This document shows positions 1-11,358 of a stretch of 64,000 nt of DNA, piece by piece. Below the pieces are notes generated by a model, which was not told the origin of the DNA, did no database searches, and saw only the letters and a program-made list of their open reading frames with translations. The DNA is from Gymnorhina tibicen (taxonomy: Eukaryota > Chordata > Aves > Passeriformes > Artamidae). How positions within the stretch are numbered: the first letter of the stretch is position 1; every line of letters begins with the position of its first letter. The translations under genes and the position numbers were made by a program. The stretch is taken from assembly GCA_013399875.1 (NCBI GenBank), contig VXAZ01000289.1, forward strand, positions 393,744-457,743. Reading direction: 5' to 3'.

Positions 1-1429
1 TCCAGGTCTGACCTGGAGCTGCCCAGATTTTAAGTCTGCAGAAGAGCTTTTTCCATAGGGGAGGGAAAAAGGAATCAAATGCTCTCAACTTGGAGATTAC
101 ATCCAGGGCATCACAGCATGGAAACTAAAGCCACGTGCCTTGGCGGTGAGTTTCTGGGTAGGCTTGGTTTTGGGACTGAGTGCCCTGATGCAGTACATGA
201 GTGGAAGTCAGATCAAAGAATGGGCTAGGGAAAGACTTCTTAAATAAACCCACCTTGCTGCTGTTCTTGTAGAAGTGGAGTGGAGATGGATATTTTTGTC
301 CTCCCATGTCATCTGGCATGGCATGAGCTTTGTTTGTGTATACGGAAAGCAAGTCTGTGTGATTCTTCAAATATACTCCTAAGTGCAGTGTTTAAAATAT
401 GTTCCCCAGTGCAGAGGGGAAATACAGGAATCTATGTAACCAAGAGGCCAGGGAGGACCCATGTGCTATTCTCAGGACGAAAGCAGAATGCACATCAGAA
501 TACATCAAAAGGAAAACCGATCACTTTCTACTTTCAAAAGGCATTAATATTTTACAGCTGCCATTACATTTTGAAGAGTGCTCAGGTATTTATTGGTAGC
601 TATCCAGTCCGGAGTCATGAAGGAGATACTTGTTTTTCAAGTTGTTCTGTTCACTTATCCCTCATCTCCTAACTCACACCCTGTCCACACCAGTGCTGCA
701 GTAACTCAGTGAATATCTGGAGTCGCAGTTGCATGTTCCCACACCAGCTGCCCTTTGTGAGGCTCCCAAGGGTTTTTTACCTGTAAAAGTCAGCAGGTCA
801 GACCCACTGAGAGCCACGCATAGGTGCATGCCCTGCTTCCCCCAGAGCTCAGGTCTGTGGAGCAGGACCATTCCCTTTGCCACCTCAGCTGCCAGCTGAA
901 GCACATCATATTTTAAAATGCTGTTGTTTTCTTTTAAATCAGATAGTATCTTCTGGTTCAATAATAAAGTAATTATGTTCTTAAAATAGCACAGGAGAGG
1001 GGTCCTGTTTCAGATTAGTTGACATAGCAGAAATGCTGGGGGCTGGTTTGGAGGTTGCTTGTAGTCTTTCTCGCGAGAAGGTCTCGGGTGCCTATGCTGG
1101 CTTTTGAAGGGCCTGCTCAGGCCTGATCAAACTCTTGTCAGGTGACACCGTATCAGATCTATTCCTCTCATCAGTCACATGTTTGCTGTAAGTGTCACCA
1201 GATTCACAATTTAGTGTGTGCAGCTCAACACTTCCAATTAATCCAGGCCGGGTGTTTAACAATCTATCATTTCAGAGCTAGCACTTCACAGAGCCGCGTG
1301 CAGGGCAGCCTTGAGCTTGGGTTCCAGGAGCCCTGGAATGCTCTCTCCACACACACGGATTTTACTCTTCCCCTGCCACTGTGTGGTAGGAATTATTGCT
1401 GGTTTAGTTGTATTTCATAGGCTTAGGAA

Positions 1430-1620
1430 GTGTTAAAAAGAATCAACACATGACCGCAAAAGATTTCAAAAAATAAAGATTTATAATAGGTGATTCAGCA
1501 GTGAGAGGCTTTTGTGATCTTCCATGGGAAGCTACTATTTTTAGTGAATTATTATAAGCAGTAGCATCACTCACATTTATTTATAAAGGCATGAAAGAAC
1601 GCCCATACGTGTTTCTAAAT
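1430..1620. promoter_or_regulatory. Candidate intronic regulatory element with MEF2-type site
   Basis: An A/T-rich block carries CTATTTTTAG at 1535-1544, a perfect match to the MEF2 consensus YTAWWWWTAR, flanked by several TTTATAA/TTATTATAA motifs. It has no repeat character and no coding frame. The regulatory role is inferred from motif content and intronic location only; conservation could not be tested. Confidence 0.25.
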
Positions 1621-4390
1621 AGTCAATGTATAGTAACAGCCATATGCTGAGAATGAGCAAAAATAGAATCGAGCACTCTGGCTTCCACAATGCTGCGTGA
1701 GAGTTGTGCTGGGATCTTTGCATCTAAGAAATGAAAAACAGAGGCTTTTTTTTTCCCCCTAGATCTTCTTTCTAGCAATACAAACCCAAAGCCTTCATGG
1801 TGAAGGTCTGCCTCACAGTAAAATTGCACTGTTTTCATTGAGGTCTAACTGGGTGACCACTGAGGTTTGGGAGGACTCTTCCAGTAGCTTCAGCAGCTGG
1901 TGGATTGGGGCTGTGCTGACAGGAGTAGCTGTTTTTGTGGGAGTTACTGTTCTGTACAGTGTTCAGGTTGATTAGTTGTGTGTGCCTGCACTTCTCTTGG
2001 GGCTCTGTGGTGTGGAGGAGAAATGCAGAGATGCTGTGCTGAAGGAGCTCCACAAACAAAGCATGGTGTTATTTCCAAAGTTCTACAGTGGAAACATTTC
2101 ATGTGCTGGGGTTTGCCATTGAGAAGCAATAGGAAAAAAGAAAGATGTTACCTGCGGTGATGCCACTCCTAAACAGAAATTACAGCTGTTTTGATCTGGC
2201 TTTGCAGAGACCCAGCCATGTGTGTCCATTGCAGCCTTTTGTATGCAACTCCTTGGGTTTAAGTTCGGTAAGGGGCAACATCTCCCATTTTCTTGCTGAC
2301 TCTGTTCATGTCCCAGTCAAGCCTGCGATGAGTTGCCTTGGGATTTCACCTTATAAGAGCAATGCCTCAAAGCAGATTCTTGCTCTTAATTAAGTGAATC
2401 CTTCTATTTAATCAGCTGTGTTTTTGAGTTTTGGGCAGCTGCAATATGAAGCGGGTGGAAGGGACTGAAAAAGGTGCCTCTTGACAAGGTGCCCTGGTGA
2501 CCTCTCAGTGACGGTGCCTGCCTCCTGATTCCCAAGTCCTATTCTAATGTGGAAAAGCATTGCCATAGCATGCAAAGGATAACGTTTTATGTTTTAGGGG
2601 ACTTTATGCAAAGAGCGCTGAGGTACCTGCCTCCTGACACTGGGAGGGGTTGCTGGAGAGCCTGGCCTTCTTGCTCCACAACTGCGTTAAAGTATCAACA
2701 TTTTCTGTGCACTCTGCTTCCCGTCTCCCAACACCCAGTGTAAACGACAATCAGCATGCTCTACTCACAGGAAAACAAATGGTATTTATTAGAGTCCTCA
2801 TGTGGTCAGAGCATGTCTGACTGTAAAATAACTGGAGATTTTTCTGCTAACTGGAAGCGTGGTGCTCTGAGGCAATTTCCAGGCAGTGTGTATTTTCAGC
2901 TAAGTTTTATTTACGTCAGCGTAGCAATTTGCAATATCACAGTTTGCAAAGAGCGAGGCAGTGGTTGTTTTAACTAGAACGAATTTTTTTTACTTTTCGT
3001 ACTATTTTTTTTTTTTTTTTTAGGAAAAACTTTCATGACTCAATTCCCATAGGTCCATGCTTTGAGATGCTTTCCTTTTCAAAGAGGAGAGCATAAACCC
3101 TCTTTCTGGGCAGGTCTCTCACTGCCTGCCCTCGTGGCCAGTGCAGCTGGGGAAGCGCGGTGCGTGTGTCAGGGAGGATTTGTTTTCCCTGTGCTGATCA
3201 CTTTCTCCTGTCGTAATTTGGCACGGCACGGTGCCCTGTGCGTGGGACAGAGGCAGATCCGTGTACCGCTCTCCTCTCCGAGCCAGCACATTGCAGGGGA
3301 TAAACCTTTGCTGGACTTACTGTTCCCCCAAGGAACTTAAACCCCTCAGGGCTCTACTCTTCTGGGGTGGGGGACAATGTGCAGAGGCGCAGGCAGATCT
3401 AATCACAGCAGAGACCTCTTCTAGTGTTCCCCTACCACCAAAGTCAGAAAACTCCTTTGAAGAGAGGATGAGGAGAGGAAACCACAGAGCTGCCTTTCAG
3501 ATGCTGAGATGACTTTCTTAAATTTGTGGGATATTTTTTTTCCCTTTTCTTGCAGGGGAGAGCATGCTTGGGTAGGGCTGAGCCTGTGTCACCCCACATA
3601 TCCAGGAGTGTGAGGATGGTGGCCTTTGCCGTTTGGGTCCCCACAGAGCACACTGTGATGTGCTCTGGCTGCCTGCTTCTGCTGAACATCTGGTGGGATT
3701 TTTGGGAGCTGCCTTGGGAACATGCAGATGATACCAAACATCAGGCATCAAAACCACTTAGGGTGTCAGAAAAGATTTTTTCTGTGTATAATTTTGTTAT
3801 AATTTTCTATATAAAAATTATATTTCTATGATTTTCTTTCTGTGTATAATTTTCTTTTTTTGTCCCTGTGGCTTTCATAATTTAGGGAAAACATAACAAT
3901 CTGGAACACATAATATTTGGTTTAATATGGAAAAAGAGGTATATCAGGAGAACATAGCTGGATAGATATTGTGAGAGAACTCTCTTTATGTTTTAGTTCT
4001 TGCTTTTTCTGTACTTGCAGAGCACCCTCACTACTTTATTAAATTATGTACATTTTTCTGGTTTGCAAAAACTCATGGGAAAGAGGAAGAAATTTTGAGA
4101 TGTCTTTGGATTTGGGATTTCAAACTTCTTTGAGAAGAGTAGCACTGCAGCCTTATGGAGCTAGGCAAAAAGGGACGGTATGGAACGAATAGATTGGTAC
4201 TTCCTAAAGATCAACTTGCTTAGGCTTGCAAATCCCTCTCACCAGGAATTCCTTCATACATGCACACAACTGGCAACTTTAATTATTTATAAGTTTGAAG
4301 CCACTGCATCTGTTTTCTTGTTTAGTTGCAACTGAATCTCCTTGGGGACTTCAAAGCAAACAAAATATAAAACATGTGAAATGTAAAATA

Positions 4391-4943
4391 TGGTTGTCCT
4401 GCTCGGCTTTGCACTGGTGCAGCATCCCCTTTGGTCCTGTGTGCAGTTTTGGGCACCACAGTATAAAAAAGACATTGAGCTAGAGAGTGTCCAAAGGAGG
4501 GCCACAAGGAGGGTGAAGGGCCTTGAGCAGAAGCTGTATGAAGAGCAGCTGAGGTCACTTGGTCTGTTCAGCCTGGAGAAAAAGAGGCTGAGGGGAGACC
4601 TCGTTGTAGTCTGCAGCTTCCTCATGAGGGGAAGAGGAGGAGAGGGTACTGATCTTTTCTTCATGGTGAACAGTGGCAGGACCCAAGAGAATGGCATGAA
4701 GCTGTGCCAGGGAAGTGTTAGGCTGGACAGCAGGAAAAAGTTCTTCACTCAGAGGGTGGTTCGGCTCCCCAGGGAAGTGGTCACAGCATCACTTGTCTGA
4801 GTTCAAGTGTTTGGACAATGCTCTCAGGCACATGGTGTGACTCTTGGGGTGTCCTGTGCAGGGCTGGGCATTGGACTTGATGATTCTGATGTGTCGCTTC
4901 CAACTCAGCACATTTTGTGATTCTATGATTCTATGATTCTATG
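4391..4943 (+). mobile_element. CR1 LINE, 5'-truncated 3' end
   Basis: The last about 550 bp of a CR1 non-LTR retrotransposon lie in sense orientation. The degraded C-terminal tail of the CR1 ORF2 protein is readable from 4390 to 4800, including the conserved stretches WAPQYKKDIE, VQRRATR and GLFSLEKKRLRGDL. The 3' end has the standard CR1 terminus, three tandem ATTCTATG units at 4919-4943, instead of a poly(A) tail. The element is 5'-truncated, as is usual for CR1, and cannot move by itself. It lies inside the FOXO3 intron. Confidence 0.93.
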
Positions 4944-5641
4944 AAAACTGGTAATTGAAGCAAGTTTTGAGTTACTTCATGAGAAGGCACAGACACTGGT
5001 CTGGACAGGTGGGCAAAATGTGTTGAATTATTCACAGACTCCAGTTTCATCAACCAATAAATGCAAAAAAAAAAGTAGTTTTATTTTGGTTTTCTTAAAG
5101 AAATAATTTTTGGTGGATGCTGTCTCTAGGGGTGTTCATCCCAAATGAGATTTGTGTGACAACATTTTGAGCAAGATGGCATAAGCTGAAAACTGAAATT
5201 CAAGTGAGCAAGCAGAGCCATGGAGAAGCTGGACTCCCTCTGTTCAGCTGGAGGCTGATAAGCTGGAGTTATTTTCATGGCTTCTTTTCAGTGGTGTTAG
5301 ATCTGATGCCTTTCTCTACTGAATGGCTACCAGACAGCTTCATATGGTGAAGTCAAAACATTATATATGTTAATACAGGATAACATAAAGTGTAATTCTC
5401 CCAAGTGAGCATTAGCGGCATTTATGGGTCTGCAGATAATGTTTGTTTTTCTCCCACCATGTCCTAATATCCCACTTGTTAAACTACTGCTTTTGATTTG
5501 TAGCCCTAACTTTACAGTTTAGGAGCCCATACCTGAAATAGCAAATTTGCTACTCACTACAAAACACTGAAAGAAAAGCAGACCAGTGTGTAACTTGGAC
5601 TCGTCAGCCACCAGCTGCACCTCATCTTGCTAATCTTTAGG

Positions 5642-5669
5642 TTTTTTTTTTTTTTACAAAAAAAAAAAG
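5642..5669. repeat. T15/A11 inverted homopolymer pair
   Basis: Fifteen Ts (5642-5656), then AC, then eleven As (5659-5669). The two runs are complementary and could fold back with almost no loop. Probably slippage-derived low complexity; no function is implied. Confidence 0.7.
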
Positions 5670-8600
5670 CAAGGACTTTTAAGAGTTAAGTTACACAACT
5701 CTCATTTTATTTTTAAAGCGAGTGGATTCCTTGTTGCGTTGTCGAGGATGATAAATTGATACCACATGTTGCTTCCAGACAAAAAGGACTCTGTACTGCA
5801 GTGGAAGCACTTGCAGCTGGTGTCTGAGTTAGTGGACAGGCTCCACAAGGTAAACACGGCTTGGAAGAGGCTGAAACGGGCACAGGGAGGGGGAATTTTC
5901 TCCATTTTAAAGGCTCAAGCATTTGCTGCTGTTGTCTGACCAGGTCTGAGTGTTGAAATAACATGCAGTCCCAGCCTCCTTGGGAGACTCATTCAGTTGT
6001 GTGTATCAAATGAGGGATATGGCACTTTGGAAATGTTTGAGTGTCCTCTCTGTCAGCTTGCCTGTTTGCAGTCTTATCAAAATATTGAGAGAGACTCGTG
6101 TAATTAGGACATGGTAGCTGTTCTTGCAGGTTTTTCTTGCAAGCAAAATGTAGCTGGATCCCTCGAGGAGTATTACCCAAATAAAACACAGTGCAGTGGA
6201 TCAACATTTATTGAAGTGGAGAGCATGGCCCTGAGTTTGGGGAAAGTGCTGTAAGCCCTGGTGTTGCTGCCCTGGCTATGATGGGCACCCAGCTCACCCC
6301 TTCTCCTGGTGCCATCAGCTCCTGTGTTCCTCTGCCCTGAGACTTCCTTGTCTCCAGGGACAGTCCCTCTTCCCTGCAGGACCCCTTTCAAAGGGGGCTT
6401 CAACCCAGCTGGTCTGGCCTCAGGGCACTACATGGTGCTCTAGATGTTATCTGCAGGAACCTCAATCTTCTGGCTTTCAGTAGGGCACACGACATTCTTC
6501 AAGTCCAGTATAAATAGTAACACTAATAAAGGGAGGAGCTCATCATATTTCTTTTTGCTCTGCTCTAGTACAGTCCATATGTTGTACCCATCGGTGGTAT
6601 CTGAGCTGTCTGCAGCCTGGCTAGCATCTATCCCATCTACATATGGTCACCAGGACAGATGATGGAAGTTCCTTTATAGATCTTTTAAAGTTTCTCATTA
6701 CGTTTTGGCATGGAAAAATGTGTTAAGTTTCCATCATCATGGCCTAATTCATCTCCTACATAAGTCAAAGACAAATCCCCCTTAATTTCATCAGCAGTGG
6801 GTTCAAATGATAAACTGCATTTTCTTTGCTTCCCCACCTCCTTTGTGGTTTGTTGCATGGTCATATATTAGTAATGCACGTGGTTGTGAGCAACAATTGT
6901 CCCCGTATACTTTCCTATATTTTAAGCAGGTGTGAATATTTTTTGACAGCTCAGAAAACAGGTAGAAAATACAGTTATTTTCATCCAGATTGCCGCCTGG
7001 CAGCACAGTGCAACAGCCTTTACTGATGTGAGTTGTCAATCCGGGTGGCTTCCGTAGCAAAACTTGCATGAGAAAGGATAATAGGATCCAGCCCTAATTT
7101 GATTTGGCAGGGCATCCAACAGAAGGAGAAACCAAAAAACTCAGATACTGTTGCTGAAGAGGTTAGTGGGGGAGGTTACGTGAAAGAAGTGGCTTTTAAG
7201 GCAGTGTTTGAACAGAGGGTGGAGATGGGGTACACAAAAATAAATTAGCCCATAATTATGCTTAAGAAAATCTTCCTGCAGAAGAAAAGCAAAGAAAAAC
7301 AGAAGCAGGATTATAAGTGTCATAGTGCTTAACGTAAAGGAAAACAAACTGCTTGGTTTTTTTTATAACCACCAATTTTCAATGCAGAAGGATTATTACA
7401 TTCTTTTATTATTTGTGTAAAACCGACACTGAGCAAAAAGATATAATAAGAAGAAAATTACACATGTGCACATACATATCCACACATGCAGGAGTCCTCG
7501 TCCTGAAAGGTGCCTCAGTCTCACAGTTTTACCATTTAGGATTTTTCATGGTTTTAGGCCAAATAGTTTCATACTACGGATGCCATCAGCAGAAATAAGC
7601 CCTTTAATGAGAATGCTATAGGCTGAAAACTGTTAGCTGCTGGCATTTTGGCTGAGTGTTTTTATATCTGAAGCTGCGCATGGCACGCTGCATACACCAC
7701 CTCAGGTGTTTCTCCTCTGTGTTTTCTAAGATTTTTTTTTCGTTAGCAAGAGTCATGATGCTGTGTATTCTTATACCCAGCCTTTTTATGGGGGGAACAG
7801 CATGGTTTGTGTGGCTTCTGAAGCCTGGCTTAGTCTTTGCATGGAGAAATCCCCATGCACGTTCTCACAAGTGGCTGTCCATGGAAGTTACAGGGAATGA
7901 GGGTGAGAGCTACCTGCAGAGATGTAGTACAAGCTGGAATATCAACAAAGGTTATTTAAAAAAAAAAAACAGCAGTTCTCCAGCCAGTTTTCAGGGAGAA
8001 ACTTGAGGAAGTAAGGAGTGGTGCCTAGTTATTAGAAGTTAAACTGTTGCCAGACTCAAAATACGGTTAAAATGTCATCAGTTAAACAATAAAAAGCTTT
8101 TTCCCTCCTTAGACTGAAGAAATATTGCAGTGCAACTCAGTCCACCATATTTTGATGGCATGATGGTCTCTCAGAAACGGACATGTTTGTAGCTGAGGCA
8201 CTGACCCAAACTTCCCTTGAGCATGTCAGCAAAGTCTGATCAGCTGCTTTGTGTAAATAGTTTAAAACATAACAGTTGCTGTTTTGAAGCATGGTCCATA
8301 TGATTTCTCTTTTCATTAAGTGATAATCACAACCACGCCTGCTGTCTGCATGCAAGAACTTCAGGCATGTTTTCCATTTCACAATCTGACAAAACCCACA
8401 ATGCTCAACAGTGGGGAAAGAAAGGCATTTTATACTGAAAAGAATTGTTTTAAAAAAAGCTGGGCTGTGCTTCTTTATACTGTGCTCCAGTTTATTTATG
8501 TCAAGCATCCATTTATCCTAAGGATGCAAATGTTGACGTGCTGGTGAATGATTTGTTGATTGATTCATTCTTTGCCCATTTAAATCTGGAGTTTCTTCAG

Positions 8601-9923
8601 TGTTTTGTAAACGAAGGACACTTGTTCTGAATGGTTTGATTGTGTTACAGTCTTGCTATGTGTTTTTAAAAGATGTTGATAGGACAAATGTGATTTTATC
8701 CTTTTCATAGATACACCTGGTAATTGCCAAAATATTAGAAGAACTCTGCAACTCTTTAAGCTTAGAGGAATACCACAAGGGGTTTTCAAAGGAATATGGG
8801 ATAGCTCCAAAAATCTTTTGACTTCCACATGGGAAAAAAATGTTGGTTTACCAAACCTGGAAGCATTCATACTAACAAATACTATTTGCTTTTCCTTTCT
8901 TTGATCCATATTTTAAGCACAAGATCAGCAGGATGAATGGAGTGGGATTTTCATCTCAGTTAGTTTGGTTTAAAGCTGGTGCCATTTCTCTGGGGGTACT
9001 GTGGGCTGGTTTGCTCAGGCTCTTTCTGATTCTGCGGTGATTATCATCGGGTTGAGCCAACGTGGTTTTTGGGCAGTTCGATGTTGCTGACTAGTGCAAG
9101 CAGGTAGGATGCAAGAGCAGACTGTGTGGGCTCCCCCTGAGAGCACTGTATTTCATAGCATCCTGTACAGCACGGAGTATCCGACTGTGTTCAGCAGCTT
9201 TATACAGCTCTGTATCCAGCAGCTTACAGGGACAGGGATATCGTTGCATACTGTGTCACATCATGTTTTGAAGACTGTGAGGATACTATAGTGAGGGGAC
9301 AGCTGGCCAGCTACTGCTATATGGGTGTAATTCTGGTGCCTCTAATCAAGAGAGAAAGTACAGCTTAGTCATGCACAGAGTGCCTGTGGGAGAGAAGCAA
9401 CAGCACTTGCAGTTTTCTCAAGAGTTATTATAACAAATACACAGCACATGTGCCCATGAAGAATTAAAAAGACGTTTGCAGAGGCTGCAATGAGTGTGAC
9501 TACCCCTCCAGCCAGATTTTTGCTGCGCCTTTGCAGTTTTTATTTCAAGGAACTGATGGCAAGATTACTGATAGTAATAGTTTGTCCTGAGTCAAAAGTA
9601 AGGGAGAAACATCTAGCTCCTTTCTAGCAGGAATGTAACACTCCTTTTCTTAGGATGAAGCTTTTAGGGTGTAGAGATGGGCACAAGGAAGGCACAGCTA
9701 GAGGAAGCTCAGGGCTTGCTTTACAGCAGCACTCTGGCATGCCACAGTTACACTCCAGCCCTCCAATATCCCGCGCCAGAGAAATCTACGGAGATGTCCA
9801 GGACGGTCCAATGACTTTATTCATGTTGCTGTTATCATGGGATGTTGGTTTAATGATTGAGATTTGGGTTGTAAAAGAAGTGGGGTGCCAGTCTTGACGT
9901 TTTGTTTTGTTCCTTTCCTGCAG

Positions 9924-11324
9924 AATTCGATCCGGCACAACTTGTCACTCCACAGCCGATTTGTCAGGGTGCAGAATGAAGGCACCGGGAAAAGCTCTTG
10001 GTGGATGATCAATCCAGATGGTGGAAAAGGCGGCAAGGCGCCCCGGAGACGTGCTGTGTCAATGGACAACAGCAACAAGTACACCAAGAGCAGAGGGCGG
10101 GCGGCAAAGAAAAAGGCAGCCCTGCAGACCGCCCAGGAGACGAGTGAGGACAGCCCTTCCCAACTCTCCAAGTGGCCAGGGAGTCCCACCTCCCGCAGCA
10201 GCGACGAGCTGGATGCATGGACAGATTTTCGTTCCCGTACAAATTCAAACGCCAGTACGATCAGTGGCCGCTTGTCACCAATTTTGGCAAGCACCGAGCT
10301 CGACGATGTTCAAGATGACGATGCTCCACTTTCTCCCATGCTGTACAGTAGTCCATCGAGCTTGTCCCCATCGGTAAACAAACCATGTACTGTGGAGTTG
10401 CCTAGGTTGACCGATATGGCTGGGACAATGAATTTGAATGATGGACTGACAGATAACCTCATGGATGATCTCTTGGACAATATAACACTCCCTCCCTCCC
10501 AGCAGTCACCCACAGGAGGGATAATGCAGAGAAGCTCCAGTTTTCCTTATGGTTCCAAAGGTTCAGGGCTGGGCTCCCCGTCAAGTAGTTTCAACAACGC
10601 TGTGTTCGGGCCGTCGTCCCTGAATTCCCTCCGCCAGTCGCCCATGCAGACAATTCAGGAGAACAAGCAGGCCACCTTCTCTTCCATTTCTCATTACAAC
10701 AACCAGACGCTGCAGGATCTCCTCACCTCTGATGCACTTAGTCACAGCGATGTCATGATGACACAGTCTGACCCACTCATGTCACAAGCCAGCACAGCTG
10801 TGTCCGCCCAGAATTCCCGCAGGAATATAATGCTCCGCAACGACCCCATGATGTCGTTTGCCGCGCAGTCCAGCCAGGGCGGTCTGGTCAATCAGAACCT
10901 GTCCCATCACCAGCACCAGTCCCACAACTCCTCTCTTAGTGGCAGCCGTGCCTTGTCCAATTCCATCAGTAACATAGGCTTGAGTGACTCCAACAGCTTG
11001 GGATCCACCAAACATCAGCAGTCACCTGTCAGTCAGTCTATGCAAACACTTTCTGACCCGCTGTCAGGCTCCTCTTTGTACTCCTCTAGCGTGAATCTCC
11101 CGGTCATGGGACACGAGAAATTCCCAAGTGACTTGGACCTGGATATTTTCAATGGGAGCCTGGAGTGTGACATGGAGTCCATTATCCGCAGTGAACTCAT
11201 GGATGCCGATGGGCTGGATTTTAACTTTGATTCCCTCATCTCAGCTCAGAACGTTGTCAGTCTGAATGTGGGGAACTTCACTGGTGCTAAACAGGCTTCA
11301 TCACAAAGTTGGGTACCAGGCTGA
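9924..11324 (+). CDS. FOXO3: FOXO3 main coding exon (forkhead box O3, residues about 208-673)
   Basis: FOXO3 is a forkhead transcription factor downstream of insulin/PI3K-AKT signalling. It activates stress-resistance, cell-cycle arrest, apoptosis and autophagy genes in the nucleus and is exported when phosphorylated. The exon starts in phase 0 after CAG at 9921-9923 and encodes 466 residues to TGA at 11322-11324. Adding 207 gives human numbering. Residues 1-13 are the recognition-helix end (NSIRHNLSLHSRF), followed by wing 2 (SSWWMINPDGGKGGKAPRRR). AKT/SGK sites are in RRRAVS (S46 = S253) and RSRTNS (S108 = S315), the ERK-type site in PGSP is S87 (S294), and the CK1-type sites are S111 and S114 (S318, S321). 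Basic NLS elements are RRR and KKK (62-64). A coactivator LXXLL motif (LQDLL) lies at about 263-267. The C-terminal acidic transactivation domain spans about 399-439, and the end is SSQSWVPG. Any ATG upstream of 9924 is intronic. The N-terminal part, with the T32 AKT site and most of the forkhead, is outside the window. Confidence 0.98.
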   Translation, partial: NSIRHNLSLHSRFVRVQNEGTGKSSWWMINPDGGKGGKAPRRRAVSMDNSNKYTKSRGRAAKKKAALQTAQETSEDSPSQLSKWPGSPTSRSSDELDAWTDFRSRTNSNASTISGRLSPILASTELDDVQDDDAPLSPMLYSSPSSLSPSVNKPCTVELPRLTDMAGTMNLNDGLTDNLMDDLLDNITLPPSQQSPTGGIMQRSSSFPYGSKGSGLGSPSSSFNNAVFGPSSLNSLRQSPMQTIQENKQATFSSISHYNNQTLQDLLTSDALSHSDVMMTQSDPLMSQASTAVSAQNSRRNIMLRNDPMMSFAAQSSQGGLVNQNLSHHQHQSHNSSLSGSRALSNSISNIGLSDSNSLGSTKHQQSPVSQSMQTLSDPLSGSSLYSSSVNLPVMGHEKFPSDLDLDIFNGSLECDMESIIRSELMDADGLDFNFDSLISAQNVVSLNVGNFTGAKQASSQSWVPG

Positions 11325-11358
11325 AGGATCTTTGAGAACAGGGAAAATGGGCAAACAG
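11325..11358 (+). other. FOXO3: FOXO3 proximal 3'UTR segment and splice donor
   Basis: Thirty-four untranslated bases follow the stop and end at ACAG|GTCAGT, a good 5' splice site at 11359. The sequence just after the stop (AAGGAT...GGGCAAA) resembles the mammalian FOXO3 mRNA at this point, and the mammalian mRNA continues into the sequence found here at 22666. That supports splicing of the 3'UTR. The exon junction is only 34 nt after the stop, inside the roughly 50-55 nt limit, so nonsense-mediated decay is not expected. Confidence 0.9.

Larger units (their letters stand above)
1..9923 (+). other. FOXO3: FOXO3 intron (3' part) splitting the forkhead domain
   Basis: This stretch ends in a strong 3' splice site: a T/C-rich tract followed by CAG at 9921-9923, immediately before the first FOXO3 codon. 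The upstream coding exon lies outside the window. Open frames here are short, lack splice-framed coding character, and are treated as noise. Visible contents are one good CR1 3' end (4391-4943), homopolymer runs (3003-3022 T, 5642-5669 T/A) and an A/T-rich segment near 1.43-1.62 kb with a perfect MEF2-type motif. Known for FOXO genes: a phase-0 intron sits just before the recognition helix sequence NSIRHN, exactly as seen here. Confidence 0.9.

Noticed and set aside
4390..4800. 136-codon + strand frame
   Set aside because: It is the degraded ORF2 tail of a CR1 element, not a host gene.
9864..9923. In-frame ATG and 20 codons directly before the FOXO3 exon
   Set aside because: This is intron. 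The region is the pyrimidine tract and CAG acceptor; the FOXO protein continues from the upstream exon at NSIRHN.
9821..10513. Long minus-strand frames opposite the FOXO3 exon (157 and 79 codons, among others)
   Set aside because: They are antisense shadows of a GC-rich coding exon with no recognisable domain or splice logic.
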